Source of the DNA: Chelatococcus asaccharovorans
GTDB lineage: Bacteria > Pseudomonadota > Alphaproteobacteria > Rhizobiales > Beijerinckiaceae
Direction: 5' to 3'
Assembly: GCF_003201475.1 (NCBI RefSeq)
Contig: NZ_QJJK01000010.1
Span: forward strand, 247,536-311,535
Length of the DNA stretch: 64,000 nt
Shown: positions 26,094 through 34,872 of the stretch, piece by piece
Position numbering within the stretch: position 1 is the first letter of the stretch
Layout of the letters: every line of letters starts with the position of its first letter
Position numbers and translations under genes: made by a program
The notes under the pieces: generated by a model
Told to the model about the DNA's origin: nothing
The model's database searches: none
The model's input: only the letters and a program-made list of their open reading frames with translations

Positions 26094-27269
26094 ATGCCCT
26101 TCGTCCCCCTACCAACATCGCTGACCGATCTGGCCCGGGCCCGGCTGGCCCGGCTGCGCACGGCGCTGGAAAGGTCCGATACGGATGCGGTCCTGCTCTT
26201 CAGCCCCGAGAACTTTCTGTATGCGACGGGCTATGAAAGCATGCCGGCGGCGATCAACCGCCGGTATGTCCATTGCGCCGTCGTCACGCCTGACCGGTTG
26301 TTGCTGGTGGTTCCGGCGGCCGATTTCGCCGCAGCCATCGAAGCCGGGGTGCCGATCAGCGACATCCTGACCTTTGGCACCTTCTATTTCAGCGGCACCA
26401 CACCATCGGCCCATACCACGCCACAGCACCCCGATTTCCCAACCGCGCTGGATCGGGCGCTGTCGGTCGTCGCCCCCCGCCGGCTGGGGGTTGAAATGGA
26501 CCACGCGCCCGCGCCGGTGGTGCCGCTCTTGCAGGCACGGGGGATCGGCCATGCAGACGCCGTGCCCTTCATGCTGGCGGTGCGTGCGGTTAAACTGCCG
26601 GGTGAGATTGCCCTCCTGCGGGCCGCGGCCCGGATGACCGAAGCCGCCATCGAGGCCGGGATGCAGGCGGCCCGCATCGGCGTGACGGACAAGGAGGTGG
26701 CTGCGGTCGTGGCCGCCGCCATGTCGGTCGGCGGGGGCTACCCGCGCAATGTCACCGTAGTGGGCGGGCTCGACAGCGCCTTTGCCGATGCCTTTGCCCG
26801 CGAAAGACCGCTGGCCCCGGGCGACCTGCTGCGGTTTGACGTGGGCTGCAACTACTACGGCTACAAATCCGATCTGGCCCGCACCGCCGTGATGCGCGAA
26901 CCCACACCCCTGCAGCAGACCCGGTACGAGGCGCTGCGCCTGGGCCTGAAGGCCGAGGTCGACACGGCCCGCGCCGGGGTGACAGCCGGCGAGATATTCG
27001 AAGCCGGGTTGCAGGGCATCACCGAGGCAGGGTTTCCCGACGTGCGCCGCCACCATCTGGGCCATGCCATCGGCATGTCGGTCTATGAGCTGCCCATCAT
27101 CACGCCGGGCAGCACGGCGGTGCTGCAGGCCGGATCGACCTTCTGCCTTGAAACCCCCTATTACGAACCCGGTTGGGGCGGGATGATGTGCGAAGATACC
27201 GGCATCGTCACCGAAACCGGCTTCACGCTGATCTCCTCTATGGATCGCAGCCTGCGCATTTTGGACTGA
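26094..27269 (+). CDS. M24-family hydrolase with full metal site, locus B
   Basis: A 391-residue protein from the ATG at 26094; a frame opening at 26001 would run through the operator cluster. All five metal ligands are present: Asp249, Asp260 (FDVGCNYYGYKSD), His324 (LGHAIG), Glu353 (ETPYYE) and Glu367 (MCEDTG), at the same residue numbers as in the locus A enzyme. Shared features outside the site include the TGY loop and FGTFYFSG against YGTFFVET. It is probably a hydrolase of a small amide or peptide. The class-V PLP gene follows 16 bp later. Confidence 0.9.
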   Translation: MPFVPLPTSLTDLARARLARLRTALERSDTDAVLLFSPENFLYATGYESMPAAINRRYVHCAVVTPDRLLLVVPAADFAAAIEAGVPISDILTFGTFYFSGTTPSAHTTPQHPDFPTALDRALSVVAPRRLGVEMDHAPAPVVPLLQARGIGHADAVPFMLAVRAVKLPGEIALLRAAARMTEAAIEAGMQAARIGVTDKEVAAVVAAAMSVGGGYPRNVTVVGGLDSAFADAFARERPLAPGDLLRFDVGCNYYGYKSDLARTAVMREPTPLQQTRYEALRLGLKAEVDTARAGVTAGEIFEAGLQGITEAGFPDVRRHHLGHAIGMSVYELPIITPGSTAVLQAGSTFCLETPYYEPGWGGMMCEDTGIVTETGFTLISSMDRSLRILD

Positions 27270-27285
27270 CCCCGAGGACCCGAAC

Positions 27286-28422
27286 ATGAACCTGGCCGAA
27301 GCCCGCAGCGATTTTCCCATCGTCTATCGCCGTGCCTATCTGAATGCCTGCTCGCTGATGCCGCTGTCGAACCGGGTGGTCGGCGCGGTGCATGCGCAGC
27401 TGGGCGACCTGCAACTGAACGGGCGCAACAATTCGCCCCACCGGATCCGCTTTGCCGAAGAGCATATCCGGCCCGCCATTGCCCGGTTGATCGGTGCCAG
27501 CGCCGCCGAGATCGCCTTCGTCAAGAACACGACCGAGGGGCTGAATATCGTCGCCAACAGCATCGACTGGCGCGAGGGCGACAATGTGGTGATCGCCAAT
27601 ATCGAGTATCCGTCGAACGTGTACTGCTGGCTGAACCTGCAGCGCCGCGGCGTGCAGATCCGCTGGGTGGATGCCAAGGCGGCGGGCGGCCGCGTGCTGG
27701 TGGATGACATCGCCCAGCTGATCGACAGCCGCACCCGGCTGGTCTCGGTCAGCTGCGTGCAGTTCTCGACCGGCTACCGGCAGGATATGGAGGCGACGGG
27801 CGCGCTGTGCCACGAACGCGGCGTTCTGCTGAACTACGACGCCATCCAGGCCGCGGGCGTACTGGATATCGACGCCACTCGTACGCATTTCGATTTTATG
27901 TCGGCCGGCGGGCACAAATGGTTGGGCGGGCCGATGGGCACGGGGTTTTTCTACTGCCGGTCGAGCGCGCTAGGCCACCTGCATCCCCATGCCATCGGCC
28001 CCGGGTCGATGACAAACGAGGAAACCGACATAGACTATGACATCGGGCTGATGCAGCCCGATGCCCGTCGGTTCGAAGAGGCGCTTCCCAACTATCCCGG
28101 GTTGTGGGGACTGCAAGCCTCGCTCTCCACCATTCTGGCGCTGGGCACAAAGTTGACCGAGGCGCATGCGATGGCGCTAGTCGCCCACGCGATAGAGGGG
28201 CTGAAGCGCAAGGGCTATCTGATCCACAGCCCGTCAGAACCGGCGGCGCGGTCTGGCATCCTGACCTTCCGTCATCCCGGACTGCCCAGCGCCGAACTGA
28301 ACGAACGTCTGGTGCTGGCGGGGGTGGATGTGACGGTGCGGCAGGGCAATCTGCGGATCGCGCCGCATTTCTATAACGACACCGGCGATATCGACCGGCT
28401 GCTCGACGCGCTGCCTGCATAG
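27286..28422 (+). CDS. Class-V fold-type-I PLP enzyme, locus B
   Basis: A 378-residue PLP enzyme of the aminotransferase-V group: FVKNTTEGLNIVANSI phosphate loop, NYDAIQAAGVLDID with PLP-pairing Asp185, and Schiff-base Lys211 in SAGGHKWLGGP. It resembles the locus A enzyme (IAFTKN...ALNIVAQ, EFPANVFPWTNL against EYPSNVYCWLNL). It is translated just after the M24 hydrolase, an order M24-class V kept in both loci although in locus A the adjacent M24 protein is the metal-less one. The reaction could be epimerisation, elimination or transamination. Its end converges with the GntR gene. Confidence 0.88.
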   Translation: MNLAEARSDFPIVYRRAYLNACSLMPLSNRVVGAVHAQLGDLQLNGRNNSPHRIRFAEEHIRPAIARLIGASAAEIAFVKNTTEGLNIVANSIDWREGDNVVIANIEYPSNVYCWLNLQRRGVQIRWVDAKAAGGRVLVDDIAQLIDSRTRLVSVSCVQFSTGYRQDMEATGALCHERGVLLNYDAIQAAGVLDIDATRTHFDFMSAGGHKWLGGPMGTGFFYCRSSALGHLHPHAIGPGSMTNEETDIDYDIGLMQPDARRFEEALPNYPGLWGLQASLSTILALGTKLTEAHAMALVAHAIEGLKRKGYLIHSPSEPAARSGILTFRHPGLPSAELNERLVLAGVDVTVRQGNLRIAPHFYNDTGDIDRLLDALPA

Positions 28423-28470
28423 CGCCGTCCGGTTGAGGGGACAACCCATCCCTCACCGCCCCAGACCCAC

Positions 28471-29202
28471 CTAAAGGCCCAGTCGCCCCAGCTGGGCCAG
28501 CGGGCCGGTTGCCTGTGGGCTGGTCGCCTGTTCGACCAGATAGGTGCCGGTCTTGCGGATGTCCTGGGCCATAGCTAGTTCCGCCGCAGCACCGTCCCGC
28601 AGCGACAGCGCCGCCAGCAGCTCGATATGGGACGAGGTATCCCACAGATTGGGCGAGTTCAGTGAGAAATACATCGTGGGGCCTGACCGCAGCCACAACG
28701 CTTCGATGATCGGCATCAGGATGTCCGATTCGGCATGGCGGTATAGGGTGAAATGGAACCGCTGGTTGACCTGCAGCACTCCGGCCATGTTGCCGTCACG
28801 ATGCTCGGCCTGAAGATCGCGGTTGATCGCCGTCAGCGAATCAATCAGCTGCGGCACGGCCTTTTCCGCAGCTATCCGGGCAGCCAGCCCTTCAATCCGG
28901 ATCCTGACTTCGAACAGCTCCCTCAGCGTGCCGCTCGACATGCGCGGCACCCGCAACGAACGGTTGGGCAGTTCCTCCAGCACATTCGCGGCCAGCAGCC
29001 GGCTCAGGCTTTCGCGCACCGGCATGGCGCTGGTGCCGAGGCTTGACGCCAGCTTGCGCAGGCTGACCGCCTGCCCCGGCACGAATAGCCCCGACATCAG
29101 CCCATACTGGATGCTGGCCAGCACGCGGTCTTGCATTTTGCCACGGCCCGAAGCCGTTCCGTCGTCATCGGCCCCATCCGGTGCTTCATTCATGGGCAAC
29201 AT
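28471..29202 (-). CDS. GntR-family regulator (FadR/FCD type)
   Basis: A 243-residue regulator with its ATG at 29202 after AAGGAGAGTTG (a TTG at 29205 is possible). The winged HTH covers about residues 25-90 (GQAVSLRKLASSLGTSAMPVRESLSRL). The all-helical FCD effector domain follows (ELFEVRIRIEGLAARIAAEKA, with later His residues in NQRFHFTLYRHAES and SSHIELLAAL that usually bind a metal). Such proteins sense hydroxy- or carboxylic acids. It is divergent from the alpha-hydroxy-acid dehydrogenase operon, whose promoter carries TGTGATCACA-type sites, so it most likely represses that operon. Confidence 0.92.
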   Translation of the reverse strand: MLPMNEAPDGADDDGTASGRGKMQDRVLASIQYGLMSGLFVPGQAVSLRKLASSLGTSAMPVRESLSRLLAANVLEELPNRSLRVPRMSSGTLRELFEVRIRIEGLAARIAAEKAVPQLIDSLTAINRDLQAEHRDGNMAGVLQVNQRFHFTLYRHAESDILMPIIEALWLRSGPTMYFSLNSPNLWDTSSHIELLAALSLRDGAAAELAMAQDIRKTGTYLVEQATSPQATGPLAQLGRLGL

Positions 29203-29245
29203 CAACTCTCCTTGTCGGCAGGTCTGGATTCTTCTTGCTGGCGGC

Positions 29246-29283
29246 TTGACAGGCAGAAAATGTGATTACAATGTGTGATCACA
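29246..29283 (+). promoter_or_regulatory. Promoter and GntR operator of the 10-gene operon
   Basis: A candidate -35 TTGACA (29246-29251) and -10 TACAAT (29267-29272) are 15 bp apart. TGTGATTACA (29261-29270) and the perfect palindrome TGTGATCACA (29274-29283) are repeated with 13-bp spacing over the -10 and presumed start region, as expected for repression by the divergent GntR protein. Confidence 0.5.
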
Positions 29284-29354
29284 GTTAGGGATCTCAATAT
29301 GGTCACTGCTAGCAATCGAACGCCGCTAGGGCAACCTGAATCTGGACCCCGCCG

Positions 29355-30542
29355 ATGAAGGCTGCCCGCGCCAGGGCCGAGCTTGTTTCGGTCGACGACT
29401 ACAGCAAGGCTGCGCATCGCGTGCTGCCGCGGATGATCGACGATTTCGTGCGCGGCGGCGCGTTGGACGAACGGACGCTTGCGCGCAACGCGGCGGGGTT
29501 CGATGACCTGTGGCTGCGCGCCCGCAGCTTCAGCGCCGCATCGCAGGTGGAACTGGGCACGACCGTTCTAGGCAGCCCGATCACCCTGCCGGTGATGACG
29601 GCGCCCACCGGCGCCTCGGGCCTGTTGTGGCCGGGGGGCGAGGCCGCAACTGGCCGCGCCACTGCCGCTTGCGGAACAATCATGCAGGTGAGCGCGGGTT
29701 CACTGCAATCCATGGAGGACATTGCGGCTGGCTCGCAAGGGCCCAAATGGCTGCAGCTGTTCCTGTACAAGGACCGCGGGCTGACCACCGAATTCCTGCA
29801 GCGCGCCAAAGCGGCGGGCTATCGGGCGATCATGGTCACCACCGACTGCCCGGTGCACGGGCGCCGGGAACGTGACAGCCGAAACGGCTTTACCATGGAA
29901 CGGCGAATTCGCTTCTCGCGGCTGGTGGACACGGCACTGCGCTATCGCTGGTGGCTGCGCATGGCCGGGGCGCCGCAGTTTTCGCTGCGCAATTTCGAAG
30001 GCCGCGCCACGGGCGGGCTGGTTGACATGGCCGCCTATATCGCCAGCGTGCTGGACCCCGATGTGACGTGGGCCGATCTGGACTGGCTGCGCGGCCAGTG
30101 GGACGGGCCGCTGGTGATCAAGGGCATCCTGCATCCAGATGACGCGCGCCAGGCGGTGGCAGCGGGGGTCGACGGCATTCAGGTGTCCAACCACGGCGGG
30201 CGCCAGCTAGACGGGACCCTGGCCACGATCGACGCCCTGCCCGCGGTGGTGGATGCCGTGGCCGGCAAGGTGCCGGTGCTGCTGGACGGCGGCGTGCGCC
30301 GGGGTACCGACGTGATAAAGGCGCTGGCACTGGGTGCCGCCGCCTGTGCCATCGGGCGGTCACATCTGTGGGGGTTGGCGGTGGCGGGCGAGCGCGGCGT
30401 GGCCGCGGTACTGGACATCCTGGCGGCCGAAATGCGCAACGCGATGATGATCGGGGGTTGGCGGTCGGTGGCTGATCTACGCCGCGTATCGGTCTGCCAG
30501 CTGCGCCGGCCCGATTTTCAAAGGGAGCTCATGAATGCATGA
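29355..30542 (+). CDS. FMN-dependent alpha-hydroxy-acid dehydrogenase (lactate/mandelate dehydrogenase family)
   Basis: A 395-residue TIM-barrel flavoprotein: N-terminal SVDDYSKAAHRVLPRMIDDFVRGGALDE, the LPVMTAPTGASGL segment, LQLFLYKDRGLT, Lys256 in VIKGILHPDDA contacting FMN, the catalytic base His280 and substrate-binding Arg283 in VSNHGGRQLDG, then the phosphate loop LDGGVRRGTDV. It oxidises L-2-hydroxy acids to 2-oxo acids, with electrons going to the respiratory chain or O2. It opens the long rightward operon and overlaps the next gene (RidA) by 8 bp, so an imine or 2-oxo-acid product may be handled directly. Confidence 0.93.
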   Translation: MKAARARAELVSVDDYSKAAHRVLPRMIDDFVRGGALDERTLARNAAGFDDLWLRARSFSAASQVELGTTVLGSPITLPVMTAPTGASGLLWPGGEAATGRATAACGTIMQVSAGSLQSMEDIAAGSQGPKWLQLFLYKDRGLTTEFLQRAKAAGYRAIMVTTDCPVHGRRERDSRNGFTMERRIRFSRLVDTALRYRWWLRMAGAPQFSLRNFEGRATGGLVDMAAYIASVLDPDVTWADLDWLRGQWDGPLVIKGILHPDDARQAVAAGVDGIQVSNHGGRQLDGTLATIDALPAVVDAVAGKVPVLLDGGVRRGTDVIKALALGAAACAIGRSHLWGLAVAGERGVAAVLDILAAEMRNAMMIGGWRSVADLRRVSVCQLRRPDFQRELMNA

Positions 30543-30885
30543 TATCAGACGCATAGGCGACAACGTGCGGATGCGCGACTGCGTGATCCACAACGGAACG
30601 GTCTATTTGCGTGGGCTGACCGCGCGCGGCGGCCCCACCGATGCGGCTGGGCAGGCGCGGGTGGTTCTAGAGCAGCTGGACGGCCTGCTGGCCAAGGCCG
30701 GGACCACGCGCGACAGGCTGCTGGCCGTCACTATCTGGCTGACCGACATGGCCGATTTCGATGCGGTGAACGCCGTCTACGACGGCTGGGTGGTGCCCGG
30801 CGCGCAACCGGTGCGGGCCTGTGTACAGTCGCAACTGGCCGCCCCCGAACTCAAGATCGAGGTGCAGGCCACCGCGGCGCTCTAG
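30535..30885 (+). CDS. RidA-family enamine/imine deaminase
   Basis: A 116-residue RidA (YjgF/YER057c/UK114) protein. The conserved Arg lies in GAQPVRACVQSQLAAPELKIEVQAT, with the trimer-forming segment LLAVTIWLTDMADFDAVNAVYDGWV. It hydrolyses reactive 2-aminoacrylate-type or other imines to keto acids. This fits a pathway whose PLP or flavin enzymes generate enamine intermediates. It is translationally coupled to the upstream flavin dehydrogenase. Confidence 0.93.
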   Translation: MHDIRRIGDNVRMRDCVIHNGTVYLRGLTARGGPTDAAGQARVVLEQLDGLLAKAGTTRDRLLAVTIWLTDMADFDAVNAVYDGWVVPGAQPVRACVQSQLAAPELKIEVQATAAL

Positions 30886-30936
30886 GCCCGGTTGGCATCG
30901 GGCATAAATGGTCAAATAATCGACAGGGGAACCACA

Positions 30937-32019
30937 ATGACCAAGATCACGACAGGCCGTCCCACCGCGATGAGCCGGCGGCGACTGGTGCAGACCGGCA
31001 GCGGGCTATTCGCCCTGGGGTTGGCGGCCCCCTGGGTTGGCCGTGCCCATGCCGCCGTGGAAAACGAGCTGATCTTTGCCGGTACCGGCGGCATCACCCA
31101 GAAGCTGATCGAGCAGGAGATCTTTCCCGCCTTTGCCGCCAACCACGGCGGGCTTCGGCTGACCTATGTCTCCAGCCCCACCTCTGAAAACGTGGCCAAG
31201 CTGCGCACCCAGCGCGGCACGCCGTCGATTGATGTGATCTGGCTGGCGGGCGCGCAGACCTATCAGGTTGCCGACGAAGGGCTGGTGGCAGAGCTGGATA
31301 TTGGCCGCATGCCGAACGCCCAGAACATTCCGGCCGAACGCCGCACCGAGACCCGCTCGCTGCCGCTGGGCAATACAACGGCGGGCCTCCTGTATAACGA
31401 GCGCATCTTCAAGGAGAAGGGGCTGCAGCCACCGACCTCGTGGTTCGACATGTGGGACCCGAAATACCGCGCCCACACCGGCATGCTGAACATCGGCAGC
31501 ACCAGCACGGTGGCCACCCTGCCGCTCCTGGCTAAGGCGCTGGGCAGCGATCCCTATGATTTCGACGCGGCCTTTGCCAAGCTGGGCAAGCTGCGCGCCA
31601 ATGTCTACGACTTCTTCACCGCCTCTGGCCCGATGGATACCATGGTGCAGTCGGGCGATCTGTGGATGTGGTCGCACATCGCCGCTCGCGCCATGCAGTA
31701 CCAGAACAGCGGCTTCCCGGCCCGGTTCGTGACACCCAAAGAGGGGGCGGTGGGCTACAGCGCCTCGTTGGGCATCGTCAAAAACGCGCCGCATATCAAC
31801 GCGGCCTATGCATGGCTGGACTATCTGTACACCCCCGGCGTCCAGCAGAAGCTGGCCGAGGTGATCGGTTATACCCCCGTCGTGCCGGGGATCGAGATCC
31901 CCGAGGCGCTGCGCGAATTCCACCCAGCCCCCGATAAGCTATTCGTCCCCGACATGCGCCGTATGCAGACGCTGCTTCCTGATCTGGTGCAGCGCTGGAA
32001 CCGGGAGGTCGAGGGTTGA
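30937..32019 (+). CDS. Periplasmic binding protein of a spermidine/putrescine-type ABC transporter (SBP family 1)
   Basis: A 360-residue protein. The ATG at 30937 follows CAGGGGAACCACA and gives a twin-arginine signal (SRRRLVQTG, hydrophobic core, GRAHAAV). The mature protein shows the PotD-like layout: FAGTGGITQKLIEQEIFPAF, IDVIWLAGAQTYQVADEGLV, LPLGNTTAGLLYNERIFKEKG and a C-terminal DLVQRWNREVEG. It supplies substrate to the ATPase and two permeases that follow without gaps. Polyamines are the family's classic ligands, but many members bind opines or amino-acid derivatives, which would fit the dehydrogenases downstream. Confidence 0.92.
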   Translation: MTKITTGRPTAMSRRRLVQTGSGLFALGLAAPWVGRAHAAVENELIFAGTGGITQKLIEQEIFPAFAANHGGLRLTYVSSPTSENVAKLRTQRGTPSIDVIWLAGAQTYQVADEGLVAELDIGRMPNAQNIPAERRTETRSLPLGNTTAGLLYNERIFKEKGLQPPTSWFDMWDPKYRAHTGMLNIGSTSTVATLPLLAKALGSDPYDFDAAFAKLGKLRANVYDFFTASGPMDTMVQSGDLWMWSHIAARAMQYQNSGFPARFVTPKEGAVGYSASLGIVKNAPHINAAYAWLDYLYTPGVQQKLAEVIGYTPVVPGIEIPEALREFHPAPDKLFVPDMRRMQTLLPDLVQRWNREVEG

Positions 32020-33098
32020 TGCGCTTACAGGACATCACGAACCCGGCCGGCGTTTCGCTTGATCTTGAACAGGTCGAGGTCAACTACGGTGGCGGGGCCG
32101 TGCTTGCGGACTTCTCGCTCGGCATTGAGCCGGGCGAGTTGTTCGGGCTGATCGGACCTTCGGGGTGCGGAAAATCCACCTCGCTGGGTGTGATCGCCGG
32201 GTTCATACCGATCGAACGCGGTAAGGTAAGGCTGGGTGGGCGCGACGTAACGGGCCTGCCGTCGCAGAAGCGCGAAGTCGGCGTGGTGTTCCAGAACTAC
32301 GCGCTGTTCCCGCATATGACGGCGGCCGAGAACATCGGCTATGGCCTGCGTGTCAGCCACGACATGGCCGACTATGACGCCCGCATCCAGTCGCTGCTGG
32401 ATCTGGTCAAGCTGAGTGCCAAGGGCGGGCGCCTTCCGCGGGAATTGTCGGGCGGCGAACAGCAGCGCGTGGCCATCGCCCGCGCTCTGGCGATCAGGCC
32501 CAAGGTGTTGTTGCTGGATGAACCGCTGTCGAACCTAGACGCCCGCCTGCGTGGCGAGATGCAGGAGGAGCTGCGCCGTATCCAGCGCGAGGCGAAGGTG
32601 ACCACGATCTTCGTGACCCATGACCAAGATGAGGCCTTTGCAGTCTGCGACCGAGTGGCGATCATGAATCTGGGCCGCATCGAACAGCTTGGCAGACCGC
32701 GCGATCTATATCGTCGACCGGCCACCCGCTTCGTCGCCCGCTTCATCGGCAAGTCCAGCCGGCTGCAGGGCCGCGCTGCGGCGGCAGACACGCTGGAGAT
32801 CGCAGACGCGCAAATCCGCACCGCAACGCCGATGCAGCCGGGCCGCACCTATGAGCTGTACCTGCGGCCCGAAGACATCTCTATCGGCGCCGCGGTCCAT
32901 ACCGACAACCGGTTCGAGGGCCGGGTCACCTCCATGCTGGAGGCTGGCCCGCACCGCTATTACTCCGTCCGGTTTGACGGGGGCGAGGTACAGGCGATGT
33001 TCTCGGCCCGGGCCGAGACCGACTTTGATCTGTCCGCACCGGTCTGGATCGGCTGGCCGGCACAGGCGGGTGCCCTGCTGGAGGGGTCCGATGGCTGA
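32019..33098 (+). CDS. Spermidine/putrescine-type ABC transporter ATPase (PotA-like)
   Basis: A 359-residue ATPase starting at the ATG in TGATG with the binding-protein stop. Walker A is GPSGCGKST, the Q loop VFQNYALFPHM, the signature LSGGEQQR, Walker B VLLLDEPLSNLD, and the switch His lies in VTHDQDEA. A C-terminal TOBE regulatory domain (about 240-355; LRPEDISIG) is typical of PotA/MalK-like ATPases. It powers the two permeases encoded next and overlaps the first by 8 bp. Confidence 0.95.
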   Translation: MRLQDITNPAGVSLDLEQVEVNYGGGAVLADFSLGIEPGELFGLIGPSGCGKSTSLGVIAGFIPIERGKVRLGGRDVTGLPSQKREVGVVFQNYALFPHMTAAENIGYGLRVSHDMADYDARIQSLLDLVKLSAKGGRLPRELSGGEQQRVAIARALAIRPKVLLLDEPLSNLDARLRGEMQEELRRIQREAKVTTIFVTHDQDEAFAVCDRVAIMNLGRIEQLGRPRDLYRRPATRFVARFIGKSSRLQGRAAAADTLEIADAQIRTATPMQPGRTYELYLRPEDISIGAAVHTDNRFEGRVTSMLEAGPHRYYSVRFDGGEVQAMFSARAETDFDLSAPVWIGWPAQAGALLEGSDG

Positions 33099-33951
33099 GG
33101 CTGTTTCCCTCAGGGTCGACTGGCCCCGCCTGGTGCTTTACAGCGCCATGCTGGCCCCGCTCTTCATAATCCTGCTTTTCTTCTTTGTGGTGCCGCTGGG
33201 TATCGTAGCCGGCAACAGCTTGACTGGCACCGGGGTCGACGCGGCCTTTCCATCGGTGAGCCAGTACACGTCGATCCTGACCGACAGCTACTATCTGGGC
33301 ATCCTGTGGCGCACGGTCGTCGTGGGGCTCGCGGCCACGCTGGGCGCGCTGGTCCTGGGCTATCCGGCGGCGCTGGTGCTGTTCTTCTTTCAGGGGCGGT
33401 GGCGGCAAGTGTTCCTGTTCGTGATCATCTCGCCGCTGTTCATCAGCGTAATCGTGCGCACCTATGGCTGGATGGTGCTGCTGGGACCGGGCGGGCTGCC
33501 GTCACTGCTGCCGTCCGAAATCCGCCCGCGACTGATCAAGACCGAGTTCGCCATCATGGTGGGTCTGGCGCATATCTACATTCCCTACATGGTGCTGTCG
33601 ATCAACTCGGCTATGTCGCGCATTGACGCGCGTTACCTTCGGGCCGCCGCCACGCTGCGGGCCTCGAACTACCAGATTTTCCGCGATATCATCCTCCCGC
33701 TGTCAGCACCGGGTGTCGTGGCAGGCTGCGCCATCGTGTTTTCGCTGTCGATGACGTCCTTCAGCACGCCGATCCTGCTGGGCGGATCGGGCAACAAGAC
33801 GATGCCCTATTTGATCTACCAGCAGAATTTAGTGGTGGGCGACTGGGCCACGGGTTCGGCACTGGCCATCGTGCTGCTGGCTGTGACCATGTCGGTGCTG
33901 GTGACGCTGACCCTGCTGAGCCGCCGAGTGATGACCCGGGTGGGAGGTTGA
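33091..33951 (+). CDS. ABC transporter permease (PotB-like)
   Basis: A 286-residue permease; the ATG at 33091 follows GGAGGGGTCCG inside the end of the ATPase gene. It has six predicted membrane segments (for example LFIILLFFFVVPLGIVAGNSL and LGALVLGYPAALVLFFF) and the EAA docking loop RYLRAAATLRASNYQIFRDIILPLSAPG. It is the first of the permease pair; the second begins 1 bp later. Confidence 0.93.
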   Translation: MAEAVSLRVDWPRLVLYSAMLAPLFIILLFFFVVPLGIVAGNSLTGTGVDAAFPSVSQYTSILTDSYYLGILWRTVVVGLAATLGALVLGYPAALVLFFFQGRWRQVFLFVIISPLFISVIVRTYGWMVLLGPGGLPSLLPSEIRPRLIKTEFAIMVGLAHIYIPYMVLSINSAMSRIDARYLRAAATLRASNYQIFRDIILPLSAPGVVAGCAIVFSLSMTSFSTPILLGGSGNKTMPYLIYQQNLVVGDWATGSALAIVLLAVTMSVLVTLTLLSRRVMTRVGG

Positions 33952-33952
33952 C

Positions 33953-34768
33953 ATGACCACGGGCCTTTTGCGCACCGGCGGCCGCATCTACGCCATCCTA
34001 TTCTGCATCTTCATGCTGGCGCCGATGATCGTAGTGCTGGGCGCCTCGTTCACCGGCGAAGGCTATATCAGCTTTCCGCCTCCCAGCCTGTCGCTGCGCT
34101 GGTATCAGGAGGTGTACCATAACGACACCTTCATGCGCGCGCTGCGTTACAGTCTTGAGATCGCGTCCATTACTGCGGCGGCTTCGGGGGCGCTGGGGGT
34201 TGCGGCGGCGGTGGTACTGGTCAACCGCGACATTCCGGGCCGCGGGCTGCTGGTCACGCTGGCGACCATGCCGCTGACATTGCCGCATATCGTGCTGTCC
34301 ATCGCGCTGTTGCAGCTGTTCGGGCAGTTTGCCGTGCCGACGGCGCCCTATGCGCTGCTGGCGGGCCATATCCTGATCACCGCGCCCTATGTGCTGCGCC
34401 TGACCATGTCCAGCCTCGGCGGGCTGGACCCGCGGCTGCAACTGGCCAGCTACACCCTTGGGGCTTCCTATGCGCAGACGCTGATGCGGGTCGTCCTGCC
34501 GCTGGGCATGCGTGGCATCACGGCAGGTCTGCTGTTCGCCTTCCTGCTTTCGTTCGACGAGGTGACGATCTCGCTTTTCACCGCGCTGCCGGGCGCCCAA
34601 ACCCTTCCGGCTGAGATCTTCAACTATGCCTCGCAGGGGGCCGATCCGATCATCGCTTCGGCCAGCGGCATCATGATCATCATCAGCGCGCTGGGTGTAG
34701 TCGCTATCGAGCTGAGCTTTGGCCTGCTGCGGATGATCGCGGGCGAAGAAAGGCCGCGCCGCAGCTGA
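33953..34768 (+). CDS. ABC transporter permease (PotC-like)
   Basis: A 271-residue permease with an N-terminal membrane helix, SLRWYQEVYHNDTFMRALRYSLEIA (a hallmark of PotC-type subunits; shown in parts SLRWYQEVYHN and FMRALRYSLEIA), several membrane segments and the EAA loop LQLASYTLGASYAQTLMRVVLPLG. It pairs with the preceding permease. A 104-bp spacer rich in GC follows before the enolase-superfamily gene, the largest gap in this operon. Confidence 0.93.
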   Translation: MTTGLLRTGGRIYAILFCIFMLAPMIVVLGASFTGEGYISFPPPSLSLRWYQEVYHNDTFMRALRYSLEIASITAAASGALGVAAAVVLVNRDIPGRGLLVTLATMPLTLPHIVLSIALLQLFGQFAVPTAPYALLAGHILITAPYVLRLTMSSLGGLDPRLQLASYTLGASYAQTLMRVVLPLGMRGITAGLLFAFLLSFDEVTISLFTALPGAQTLPAEIFNYASQGADPIIASASGIMIIISALGVVAIELSFGLLRMIAGEERPRRS

Positions 34769-34872
34769 CTTCCGGCGCGGCCCGGCCGCCCGTTCCAAGA
34801 CCCAATCCCCTCCCTTCAGCGCGCGGCCATGCCCGCAGCGCCTAGGGACAGCTGTACCCGACGGAGCCTGCA

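Noticed and set aside
26109..27320. Leftward 403-codon frame opposite the M24 gene
   Set aside because: Same reason: an antisense frame with no motifs, while the plus strand has all five M24 metal ligands.
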